Notes under the pieces: generated by a model
What the model was told of the DNA's origin: nothing
Database searches by the model: none
What the model saw: the letters and a program-made list of their open reading frames with translations, nothing else
Shown: positions 25,451-39,400 of the stretch, one piece after another
Layout of the letters: every line of letters begins with the position of its first letter
Numbering within the stretch: the first letter of the stretch is position 1
DNA from: Pratylenchus scribneri
Taxonomy: Eukaryota > Nematoda > Chromadorea > Rhabditida > Pratylenchidae
NCBI GenBank assembly: GCA_030063045.1
Contig: JAQSEB010000057.1
Location: 924,861-988,860 of the forward strand
Direction: 5' to 3'
Length of the DNA stretch: 64,000 bases
Translations under genes and position numbers: made by a program

Positions 25451-28400
25451 ATGAATTTGTGAATATATTATATCCATATATGGGGTATTTAAGGGGTTTA
25501 AAACATTTTATGGCCTAGGTTTTGAACTTTTTGGAATTTTTTTAATTCCATCGTATTCTCCATCCAATTCTACAGGCGAACGTTAATTTATTTTTATTAA
25601 ATTCATCCATATTGATTTTTTATGAATTTCTAAAAAATGGCCCCAAATTCAATTATGCCTAGGGAAAATTAGACATTTTCTGGGCTAGGATTTGAATTTT
25701 TTGAAATTCTTTTAATAGAATCATATTCCCAATCAAAAATACAGTACTATATTTTTTATTTTATTAATATACACTCATATTGATTTTTTATGAATTTGTG
25801 AATATATTATATCCATATATGGGGTATTTAAGGGGTTTGAAACATTTTATGGCCTAGGTTTTGAACTTTTTGAAATTTTTTTAATTCCATCGTATTCTCC
25901 ATCTAATTCTACTGGCGAACGTCAATTTATTTTTATTAAATTCATCCATATTGATTTTTTATGAATTTGTGAATATATTATATCCATATATGGGGTATTT
26001 AAGGGGTTTGAAACATTTTATGGCCTAGGTTTTGAACTTTTTGAAATTTTTTAAATTCCATCGTATTCTCCATCTAATTCTACAGGCGAACGTCAATTTA
26101 TTTTTATTAAATTCATCCATATTGATTTTTTATGAATTTGTGAATATATTATATCCATATATGGGGTATTTAAGGGGTTTGAAACATTTTATGGCCTAGG
26201 TTTTGAACTTTTTGAAATTTTTTTAATTCCATCGTATTCTCCATCTAATTCTACAGGCGAACGTCAATTTATTTTTATTAAATTCATCCATATTGATTTT
26301 TTATGAATTTGTGAATATATTATATCCATATATGGGGTATTTAAGGGGTTTGAAACATTTTATGGCCTAGGTTTTGAACTTTTTGAAATTTTTTTAATTC
26401 CATCGTATTCTCCATCTAATTCTACAGGCGAAGGTCAATTTATTTTTATTAAATTCATCCATATTGATTTTTTATGAATTTCTAAAAAATGGCCCCAAAT
26501 TCAATTATGCCTAGGGAAAATTAGACATTTTCTGGGCTAGGATTTGAATTTTTTGAAATTCTCTTAATGGAATCATATTCTCCATTAAAAAATACAGGCC
26601 TTTTTTTTTATTTTATTAATATACCTCATATTGATTTTTTATGAATTTCTAAAAAATGGCCCCAAATTCAATTATGCCTAGGGAAAATTAGACATTTTCT
26701 GGGCTAGGATTTGAATTTTTTGAAATTCTCTTAATGGAATCATATTCTCCATTAAAAAATACAGGCCTATATTTTTTATTTTATTAATATACCTTCATAT
26801 TGATTTTTTATGAATTTCTAAAAAATGGCCCCAAATTCAATTATGCCTAGGGAAAATTAGACATTTTCTGGGCTAGGATTTGAATTTTTTGAAATTCTCT
26901 TAATGGGATCATATTCTCCATTAAAAAATACAGGCCTATATTTTTTATTTTATTAATATACCTTCATATTGATTTTTTATGAATTTCTAAAAAATGGCCC
27001 CAAATTCAATTATGCCTAGGGAAAATTAGACATTTTCTGGGCTAGGATTTGAATTTTTTGAAATTCTCTTAATGGAATCATATTCTCCATTAAAAAATAC
27101 AGGCCTATATTTTTTATTTTATTAATATACCTTCATATTGATTTTTTATGAATTTCTAAAAAATGGCCCCAAATTCAATTATGCCTAGGGAAAATTAGAC
27201 ATTTTCTGGGCTAGGATTTGAATTTTTTGAAATTCTCTTAATGGGATCATATTCTCCATTAAAAAATACAGGCCTATATTTTTTATTTTATTAATATACC
27301 TTCATATTGATTTTTTATGAATTTCTAAAAAATGGCCCCAAATTCAATTATGCCTAGGGAAAATTAGACATTTTCTGGGCTAGGATTTGAATTTTTTGAA
27401 ATTCTCTTAATGGAATCATATTCTCCATAATACAGGTCAATATTTTTTAGATTTTTAAAATATCTTCATATTGATTTTTTATGAATTTGTGAATATATTA
27501 TATCCATATATGGGGTATTTAAGGGGTTTAAAACATTTTATGGCCTAGGTTTTGAACTTTTTGGAATTTTTTTAATTCCATCGTATTCTCCATCCAATTC
27601 TACAGGCGAACGTTAATTTATTTTTATTAAATTCATCCATATTGATTTTTTATGAATTTCTAAAAAATGGCCCCAAATTCAATTATGCCTAGGGAAAATT
27701 AGACATTTTCTGGGCTAGGATTTGAATTTTTTGAAATTCTTTTAATAGAATCATATTCCCAATCAAAAATACAGTACTATATTTTTTATTTTATTAATAT
27801 ACACTCATATTGATTTTTTATGAATTTGTGAATATATTATATCCATATATGGGGTATTTAAGGGGTTTGAAACATTTTATGGCCTAGGTTTTGAACTTTT
27901 TGAAATTTTTTTAATTCCATCGTATTCTCCATCTAATTCTACAGGCGAACGTCAATTTATTTTTATTAAATTCATCCATATTGATTTTTTATGAATTTGT
28001 GAATATATTATATCCATATATGGGGTATTTAAGGGGTTTGAAACATTTTATGGCCTAGGTTTTGAACTTTTTGAAATTTTTTTAATTCCATCGTATTCTC
28101 CATCTAATTCTACAGGCGAACGTCAATTTATTTTTATTAAATTCATCCATATTGATTTTTTATGAATTTGTGAATATATTATATCCATATATGGGGTATT
28201 TAAGGGGTTTGAAACATTTTATGGCCTAGGTTTTGAACTTTTTGAAATTTTTTTAATTCCATCGTATTCTCCATCTAATTCTACAGGCGAAGGTCAATTT
28301 ATTTTTATTAAATTCATCCATATTGATTTTTTATGAATTTCTAAAAAATGGCCCCAAATTCAATTATGCCTAGGGAAAATTAGACATTTTCTGGGCTAGG

Positions 28401-28490
28401 ATTTGAATTTTTTGAAATTCTTTTAATAGAATCATATTCCCCATCAAAAAATACAGTACTATATTTTTTATTTTATTAATATACACTCAT
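24430..28490. repeat. Tandem higher-order duplication, period 2,030 bp (about 12 monomers)
   Basis: Type-B markers at 24461 and 24628 recur at 26491 and 26658. The rare ATAATACAGGTCAA variant at about 25398 recurs at about 27428. The marker at 25639 recurs at 27669. All offsets are 2,030 bp, so a block of about 12 monomers was duplicated as a unit. Confidence 0.85.
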
Positions 28491-31400
28491 ATTGATTTTT
28501 TATGAATTTGTGAATATATTATATCCATATATGGGGTATTTAAGGGGTTTGAAACATTTTATGGCCTAGGTTTTGAACTTTTTGGAATTTTTTTAATTCC
28601 ATCGTATTCTCCATCTAATTCTACAGGCGAAGGTCAATTTATTTTTATTAAATTCATCCATATTGATTTTTTATGAATTTCTAAAAAATGGCCCCAAATT
28701 CAATTATGCTTAGGGAAAATTAGACATTTTCTGGGCTAGGATTTGAATTTTTTGAAATTCTCTTAATTGGGTCATATTCTCCATTAAAAAATACAGGCCT
28801 ATATTTTTTATTTTATTAATATACCCTCATATTGATTTTTTATGAATTTGTGAATATATTATATCCATATATGGGGTATTTAAGGGGTTTGAAACATTTT
28901 ATGGCCTAGGTTTTGAACTTTTTGGAATTTTTTTAATTCCATCGTATTCTCCATCTAATTCTACAGGCGAACGTCAATTTATTTTTATTAAATTCATCCA
29001 TATTGATTTTTTATGAATTTCTAAAAAATGGCCCCAAATTCAATTATGCTTAGGGAAAATTAGACATTTTCTGGGCTAGGATTTGAATTTTTTGAAATTC
29101 TCTTAATTGGGTCATATTCTCCATTAAAAAATACAGGCCTATATTTTTTATTTTATTAATATACCCTCATATTGATTTTTATGAATTTGTGAATATATTA
29201 TATCCATATATGGGGTATTTAAGGGGTTTGAAACATTTTATGGCATAGGTTTTGAACTTTTTGGAATTTTTTTAATTCCATCGTATTCTCCATCTAATTC
29301 TACAGGCGAACGTCAATTTATTTTTATTAAATTCATCCATATTGATTTTTTATGAATTTTTGAATATATTATATCCATATATGGAGTATTTAAGGGGTTT
29401 GAAACATTTTATGGCCTAGGTTTTGAACTTTTTGGAATTTTTTTAATTCCATCGTATTCTCCATCTAATTCTACAGGCGAACGTCAATTTATTTTTATTA
29501 AATTCATCCATATTGATTTTTTATGAATTTCTAAAAAATGGCCCCAAATTCAATTATGCCTAGGGAAAATTAGACATTTTCTGGGCTAGGAATTGAATTT
29601 TTTGAAATTCTTTTAATAGAATCATATTCCCCATCAAAAATACAGTACTATATTTTTTAGATTTTTAAAATATCTTCATATTGATTTTTTATGGATTTGT
29701 GAATATATTATATCCATATATGGGGTATTTAAGGGGTTTGAAACATTTTATGGCCTAGGTTTTGAACTTTTTGGAATTTTTTTAATTCCATCGTATTCTC
29801 CATCTAATTCTACAGGCGAACGTCAATTTATTTTTATTAAATTCATCCATATTGATTTTTTATGAATTTGTGAATATATTATATCCATATATGGGGTATT
29901 TAAGGGGTTTGAAACATTTTATGGCCTAGGTTTTGAACTTTTTGGAATTTTTTTAATTCCATCGTATTCTCCATCTAATTCTACAGGCGAACGTCAATTT
30001 ATTTTTATTAAATTCATCCATATTGATTTTTTATGAATTTGTGAATATATTATATCCATATATGGGGTATTTAAGGGGTTTGAAACATTTTATGGCCTAG
30101 GTTTTGAACTTTTTGGAATTTTTTTAATTCCATCGTATTCTCCATCTAATTCTACAGGCGAACGTCAATTTATTTTTATTAAATTCATCCATATTGATTT
30201 TTTATGAATTTGTGAATATATTATATCCATATATGGGGTATTTAAGGGGTTTGAAACATTTTATGGCCTAGGTTTTGAACTTTTTGGAATTTTTTTAATT
30301 CCATCGTATTCTCCATCTAATTCTACAGGCGAACGTCAATTTATTTTTATTAAATTCATCCATATTGATTTTTTATGAATTTTTGAATATATTATATCCA
30401 TATATGGAGTATTTAAGGGGTTTGAAACATTTTATGGCCTAGGTTTTGAACTTTTTGGAATTTTTTTAATTCCATCGTATTCTCCATCTAATTCTACAGG
30501 CGAACGTCAATTTATTTTTATTAAATTCATCCATATTGATTTTTTATGAATTTCTAAAAAATGGCCCCAAATTCAATTATGCTTAGGGAAAATTAGACAT
30601 TTTCTGGGCTAGGATTTGAATTTTTTGAAATTCTCTTAATGGAATCATATTCCCCATCAAAAAATACAGGTCAATATTTTTTAGATTTTTAAAATATCTT
30701 CATATTGATTTTTTATGGATTTGTGAATATATTATATCCATATATGGGGTATTTAAGGGGTTTGAAATATTTTATGGCCTAGGTTTTGAACTTTTTGGAA
30801 TTTTTTTAATTCCATCGTATTCTCCATCTAATTCTACAGGCGAACGTCAATTTATTTTTATTAAATTCATCCATATTGATTTTTTATGAATTTGTGAATA
30901 TATTATATCCATATATGGGGTATTTAAGGGGTTTGAAACATTTTATGGCCTAGGTTTTGAACTTTTTGGAATTTTTTTAATTCCATCGTATTCTCCATCT
31001 AATTCTACAGGCGAACGTCAATTTATTTTTATTAAATTCATCCATATTGATTTTTTATGAATTTGTGAATATATTATATCCATATATGGGGTATTTAAGG
31101 GGTTTGAAACATTTTATGGCCTAGGTTTTGAACGTTTTGGAATTTTTTTAATTCCATCGTATTCTCCATCTAATTCTACAGGCGAACGTCAATTTATTTT
31201 TATTAAATTCATCCATATTGATTTTTTATGAATTTGTGAATATATTATATCCATATATGGAGTATTTAAGGGGTTTGAAACATTTTATGGCCTAGGTTTT
31301 GAACTTTTTGAAATTTTTTTAATTCCATCGTATTCTCCATCTAATTCTACAGGCGAACGTCAATTTATTTTTATTAAATTCATCCATATTGATTTTTTAT

Positions 31401-33499
31401 GAATTTGTGAATATATTATATCCATATATGGGGTATTTAAGGGGTTTGAAACATTTTATGGCCTAGGTTTTGAACTTTTTGGAATTTTTTTAATTCCATC
31501 GTATTCTCCATCTAATTCTACAGGCGAACGTCAATTTATTTTTATTAAATTCATCCATATTGATTTTTTATGAATTTGTGAATATATTATATCCATATAT
31601 GGGGTATTTAAGGGGTTTGAAACATTTTATGGCCTAGGTTTTGAACGTTTTGGAATTTTTTTAATTCCATCGTATTCTCCATCTAATTCTACAGGCGAAC
31701 GTCAATTTATTTTTATTAAATTCATCCATATTGATTTTTTATGAATTTCTAAAAAATGGTCCCAAATTCAATTATGCCTAGGGAAAATTAGACATTTTCT
31801 GGGCTAGGATTTGAATTTTTTGAAATTCTTTTAATAGAATCATATTCCCCATCAAAAAATACAGTACTATATTTTTTATTTTATTAATATACACTCATAT
31901 TGATTTTTTATGAATTTGTGAATATATTATATCCATATATGGGGTATTTAAGGGGTTTGAAACATTTTATGGCCTAGGTTTTGAACTTTTTGAAATTTTT
32001 TTAATTCCATCGTATTCTCCATCTAATTCTACTGGCGAACGTCAATTTATTTTTATTAAATTCATCCATATTGATTTTTTATGAATTTGTGAATATATTA
32101 TATCCATGGGGTATTTAAGGGGTTTGAAACATTTTATAGACTAGGTTTTGAACTTTTTGGAATTTTTTTTATTCCATCGTATTCTCCATCTAATTCTACA
32201 GGCGAACGTCAATTTATTTTTATTAAATTCATCCATATTGATTTTTTATGAATTTGTGAATATATTATATCCATATATGGAGTATTTAAGGGGTTTGAAA
32301 CATTTTATGGCCTAGGTTTTGAACTTTTTGAAATTTTTTTAATTCCATCGTATTCTCCATCTAATTCTACCGGCGAAGGTCAATTTATTTTTATTAAATT
32401 CATCCATATTGATTTTTTATGAATTTGTGAATATATTATATCCATATATGGGGTATTTAAGGGGTTTGAAACATTTTATGGCCTAGGTTTTGAACTTTTT
32501 GAAATTTTTTTTATTCCATCGTATTCTCCATCTAATTCTACAGGCGAAGGTCAATTTATTTTTATTAAATTCATCCATATTGATTTTTTATGAATTTGTG
32601 AATATATTATATCCATATATGGGGTATTTAAGGGGTTTGAAACATTTTATGGCCTAGGTTTTGAACTTTTTGAAATTTTTTTAATTCCATCGTATTCTCC
32701 ATCTAATTCTACAGGCGAACGTCAATTTATTTACATTTTATGGCCTAGGTTTTGAACTTTTTGGAATTTTTTTAATTCCATCGTATTCTCCATCTAATTC
32801 TACAGGCGAACGTCAATTTATTTTTATTAAATTCATCCATATTGATTTTTTATGAATTTGTGAATATATTATATCCATATATGGGGTATTTAAGGGGTTT
32901 GAAACATTTTATGGCCTAGGTTTTGAACGTTTTGGAATTTTTTTAATTCCATCGTATTCTCCATCTAATTCTACAGGCGAACGTCAATTTATTTTTATTA
33001 AATTCATCCATATTGATTTTTTATGAATTTCTAAAAAATGGCCCCAAATTCAATTATGCCTAGGGAAAATTAGACATTTTCTGGGCTAGGATTTGAATTT
33101 TTTGAAATTCTTTTAATAGAATCATATTCCCCATCAAAAAATACAGTACTATATTTTTTATTTTATTAATATACACTCATATTGATTTTTTATGAATTTG
33201 TGAATATATTATATCCATATATGGGGTATTTAAGGGGTTTGAAACATTTTATGGCCTAGGTTTTGAACTTTTTGAAATTTTTTTAATTCCATCGTATTCT
33301 CCATCTAATTCTACTGGCGAACGTCAATTTATTTTTATTAAATTCATCCATATTGATTTTTTATGAATTTGTGAATATATTATATCCATATATGGGGTAT
33401 TTAAGGGGTTTGAAACATTTTATGGCCTAGGTTTTGAACTTTTTGGAATTTTTTTAATTCCATCGTATTCTCCATCTAATTCTACTGGCGAACGTCAAT

Positions 33500-36400
33500 T
33501 TATTTTTATTAAATTCATCCATATTGATTTTTTATGAATTTGTGAATATATTATATCCATATATGGGGTATTTAAGGGGTTTGAAACATTTTATAGACTA
33601 GGTTTTGAACTTTTTGGAATTTTTTTTATTCCATCGTATTCTCCATCTAATTCTACAGGCGAAGGTCAATTTATTTTTATTAAATTCATCCATATTGATT
33701 TTTTATGAATTTGTGAATATATTATATCCATATATGGGGTATTTAAGGGGTTTGAAACATTTTATGGCCTAGGTTTTGAACTTTTTGAAATTTTTTTTAT
33801 TCCATCGTATTCTCCATCTAATTCTACAGGCGAAGGTCAATTTATTTTTATTAAATTCATCCATATTGATTTTTTATGAATTTGTGAATATATTATATCC
33901 ATATATGGGGTATTTAAGGGGTTTGAAACATTTTATGGCCTAGGTTTTGAACTTTTTGAAATTTTTTTAATTCCATCGTATTCTCCATCTAATTCTACAG
34001 GCGAACGTCAATTTATTTTTATTAAATTCATCCATATTGATTTTTTATGAATTTGTGAATATATTATATCCATATATGGGGTATTTAAGGGGTTTGAAAC
34101 ATTTTATGGCCTAGGTTTTGAACTTTTTGAAATTTTTTTAATTCCATCGTATTCTCCATCTAATTCTACAGGCGAACGTCAATTTATTTTTATTAAATTC
34201 ATCCATATTGATTTTTTATGAATTTCTAAAAAATGGCCCCAAATTCAATTATGCCTAGGGAAAATTAGACATTTTCTGGGCTAGGATTTGAATTTTTTGA
34301 AATTCTTTTAATAGAATCATATTCCCCATCAAAAAATACAGTACTATATTTTTTATTTTATTAATATACACTCATATTGATTTTTTATGAATTTGTGAAT
34401 ATATTATATCCATATATGGGGTATTTAAGGGGTTTGAAACATTTTATGGCCTAGGTTTTGAACTTTTTGAAATTTTTTTAATTCCATCGTATTCTCCATC
34501 TAATTCTACTGGCGAACGTCAATTTATTTTTATTAAATTCATCCATATTGATTTTTTATGAATTTGTGAATATATTATATCCATATATGGGGTATTTAAG
34601 GGGTTTGAAACATTTTATGGCCTAGGTTTTGAACTTTTTGAAATTTTTTTAATTCCATCGTATTCTCCATCTAATTCTACAGGCGAACGTCAATTTATTT
34701 TTATTAAATTCATCCATATTGATTTTTTATGAATTTGTGAATATATTATATCCATATATGGGGTATTTAAGGGGTTTGAAACATTTTATGGCCTAGGTTT
34801 TGAACTTTTTGAAATTTTTTTAATTCCATCGTATTCTCCATCTAATTCTACTGGCGAACGTCAATTTATTTTTATTAAATTCATCCATATTGATTTTTTA
34901 TGAATTTGTGAATATATTATATCCATATATGGGGTATTTAAGGGGTTTGAAACATTTTATGGCCTAGGTTTTGAACTTTTTGAAATTTTTTTAATTCCAT
35001 CGTATTCTCCATCTAATTCTACAGGCGAAGGTCAATTTATTTTTATTAAATTCATCCATATTGATTTTTTATGAATTTGTGAATATATTATATCCATATA
35101 TGGGGTATTTAAGGGGTTTGAAACATTTTATGGCCTAGGTTTTGAACTTTTTGAAATTTTTTTAATTCCATCGTATTCTCCATCTAATTCTACAGGCGAA
35201 GGTCAATTTATTTTTATTAAATTCATCCATATTGATTTTTTATGAATTTGTGAATATATTATATCCATATATGGGGTATTTAAGGGGTTTGAAACATTTT
35301 ATGGCCTAGGTTTTGAACTTTTTGAAATTTTTTTAATTCCATCGTATTCTCCATCTAATTCTACAGGCGAACGTCAATTTATTTTTATTAAATTCATCCA
35401 TATTGATTTTTTATGAATTTGTGAATATATTATATCCATATATGGGGTATTTAAGGGGTTTGAAACATTTTATGGCCTAGGTTTTGAACTTTTTGAAATT
35501 TTTTTAATTCCATCGTATTCTCCATCTAATTCTACTGGCGAAAGTCAATTTATTTTTATTAAATTCATCCATATTGATTTTTTATGAATTTGTGAATATA
35601 TTATATCCATATATGGGGTATTTAAGGGGTTTGAAACATTTTATGGCCTAGGTTTTGAACTTTTTGAAATTTTTTTAATTCCATCGTATTCTCCATCTAA
35701 TTCTACAGGCGAAGGTCAATTTATTTTTATTAAATTCATCCATATTGATTTTTTATGAATTTGTGAATATATTATATCCATATATGGGGTATTTAAGGGG
35801 TTTGAAACATTTTATGGCCTAGGTTTTGAACTTTTTGAAATTTTTTTAATTCCATCGTATTCTCCATCTAATTCTACTGGCGAAGGTCAATTTATTTTTA
35901 TTAAATTCATCCATATTGATTTTTTATGAATTTGTGAATATATTATATCCATATATGGGGTATTTAAGGGGTTTGAAACATTTTATGGCCTAGGTTTTGA
36001 ACTTTTTGAAATTTTTTTAATTCCATCGTATTCTCCATCTAATTCTACAGGCGAACGTCAATTTATTTTTATTAAATTCATCCATATTGATTTTTTATGA
36101 ATTTGTGAATATATTATATCCATATATGGGGTATTTAAGGGGTTTGAAACATTTTATGGCCTAGGTTTTGAACTTTTTGAAATTTTTTTAATTCCATCGT
36201 ATTCTCCATCTAATTCTACAGGCGAAGGTCAATTTATTTTTATTAAATTCATCCATATTGATTTTTTATGAATTTGTGAATATATTATATCCATATATGG
36301 GGTATTTAAGGGGTTTGAAACATTTTATGGCCTAGGTTTTGAACTTTTTGAAATTTTTTTAATTCCATCGTATTCTCCATCTAATTCTACTGGCGAACGT

Positions 36401-39400
36401 CAATTTATTTTTATTAAATTCATCCATATTGATTTTTTATGAATTTGTGAATATATTATATCCATATATGGGGTATTTAAGGGGTTTGAAACATTTTATG
36501 GCCTAGGTTTTGAACTTTTTGAAATTTTTTTAATTCCATCGTATTCTCCATCTAATTCTACAGGCGAAGGTCAATTTATTTTTATTAAATTCATCCATAT
36601 TGATTTTTTATGAATTTGTGAATATATTATATCCATATATGGGGTATTTAAGGGGTTTGAAACATTTTATGGCCTAGGTTTTGAACTTTTTGGAATTTTT
36701 TTAATTCCATCGTATTCTCCATCTAATTCTACTGGCGAACGTCAATTTATTTTTATTAAATTCATCCATATTGATTTTTTATGAATTTGTGAATATATTA
36801 TATCCATATATTGGGTATTTAAGGGGTTTGAAACATTTTATGGCCTAGGTTTTGAACGTTTTGGAATTTTTTTAATTCCATCGTATTCTCCATCTAATTC
36901 TACAGGCGAACGTCAATTTATTTTTATTAAATTCATCCATATTGATTTTTTATGAATTTCTAAAAAATGGCCCCAAATTCAATTATGCCTAGGGAAAATT
37001 AGACATTTTCTGGGCTAGGATTTGAATTTTTTGAAATTCTTTTAATAGAATCATATTCCCCATCAAAAAATACAGTACTATATTTTTTATTTTATTAATA
37101 TACACTCATATTGATTTTTTATGAATTTGTGAATATATTATATCCATATATGGGGTATTTAAGGGGTTTGAAACATTTTATGGCCTAGGTTTTGAACTTT
37201 TTGAAATTTTTTTAATTCCATCGTATTCTCCATCTAATTCTACTGGCGAACGTCAATTTATTTTTATTAAATTCATCCATATTGATTTTTTATGAATTTG
37301 TGAATATATTATATCCATATATTGGGTATTTAAGGGGTTTGAAACATTTTATGGCCTAGGTTTTGAACGTTTTGGAATTTTTTTAATTCCATCGTATTCT
37401 CCATCTAATTCTACAGGCGAACGTCAATTTATTTTTATTAAATTCATCCATATTGATTTTTTATGAATTTCTAAAAAATGGCCCCAAATTCAATTATGCC
37501 TAGGGAAAATTAGACATTTTCTGGGCTAGGATTTGAATTTTTTGAAATTCTTTTAATAGAATCATATTCCCCATCAAAAAATACAGTACTATATTTTTTA
37601 TTTTATTAATATACACTCATATTGATTTTTTATGAATTTGTGAATATATTATATCCATATATGGGGTATTTAAGGGGTTTGAAACATTTTATGGCCTAGG
37701 TTTTGAACTTTTTGAAATTTTTTTAATTCCATCGTATTCTCCATCTAATTCTACTGGCGAACGTCAATTTATTTTTATTAAATTCATCCATATTGATTTT
37801 TTATGAATTTGTGAATATATTATATCCATATATGGGGTATTTAAGGGGTTTGAAACATTTTATGGCCTAGGTTTTGAACTTTTTGAAATTTTTTTAATTC
37901 CATCGTATTCTCCATCTAATTCTACTGGCGAACGTCAATTTATTTTTATTAAATTCATCCATATTGATTTTTTATGAATTTGTGAATATATTATATCCAT
38001 ATATGGGGTATTTAAGGGGTTTGAAACATTTTATGGCCTAGGTTTTGAACTTTTTGAAATTTTTTTAATTCCATCGTATTCTCCATCTAATTCTACAGGC
38101 GAACGTCAATTTATTTTTATTAAATTCATCCATATTGATTTTTTATGAATTTCTAAAAAATGGCCCCAAATTCAATTATGCCTAGGGAAAATTAGACATT
38201 TTCTGGGCTAGGATTTGAATTTTTTGAAATTCTTTTAATAGAATCATATTCCGCATCAAAAAATACAGTACTATATTTTTTATTTTATTAATATACATTC
38301 ATATTGATTTTTTATGAATTTGTGAATATATTATATCCATATATGGGGTATTTAAGGGGTTTGAAACATTTTATGGCCTAGGTTTTGAACTTTTTGAAAT
38401 TTTTTTAATTCCATCGTATTCTCCATCTAATTCTACTGGCGAACGTCAATTTATTTTTATTAAATTCATCCATATTGATTTTTTATGAATTTCTAAAAAA
38501 AGGCCCCAAATTCAATTATGCCTAGGGAAAATTAGACATTTTCTGGGCTAGGATTTGAATTTTTTGAAATTCTTTTAATAGAATCATATTCCCCATCAAA
38601 AAATACAGTACTATATTTTTTATTTTATTAATATACACTCATATTGATTTTTTATGAATTTGTGAATATATTATATCCATATATGGGGTATTTAAGGGGT
38701 TTGAAACATTTTATGGCCTAGGTTTTGAACTTTTTGGAATTTTTTTAATTCCATCGTATTCTCCATCTAATTCTACAGGCGAACGTCAATTTATTTTTAT
38801 TAAATTCATCCATATTGATTTTTTATGAATTTGTGAATATATTATATCCATATATGGGGTATTTAAGGGGTTTGAAACATTTTATGGCCTAGGTTTTGAA
38901 CTTTTTGAAATTTTTTAATTCCATCGTATTCTCCATCTAATTCTACAGGCGAACGTCAATTTATTTTTATTAAATTCATCCATATTGATTTTTTATGAAT
39001 TTGTGAATATATTATATCCATATATGGGGTATTTAAGGGGTTTGAAACATTTTATGGCCTAGGTTTTGAACTTTTTGAAATTTTTTTAATTCCATCGTAT
39101 TCTCCATCTAATTCTACAGGCGAAGGTCAATTTATTTTTATTAAATTCATCCATATTGATTTTTTATGAATTTGTGAATATATTATATCCATATATGGGG
39201 TATTTAAGGGGTTTGAAACATTTTATGGCCTAGGTTTTGAACTTTTTGAAATTTTTTTAATTCCATCGTATTCTCCATCTAATTCTACAGGCGAAGGTCA
39301 ATTTATTTTTATTAAATTCATCCATATTGATTTTTTATGAATTTGTGAATATATTATATCCATATATGGGGTATTTAAGGGGTTTGAAACATTTTATGGC

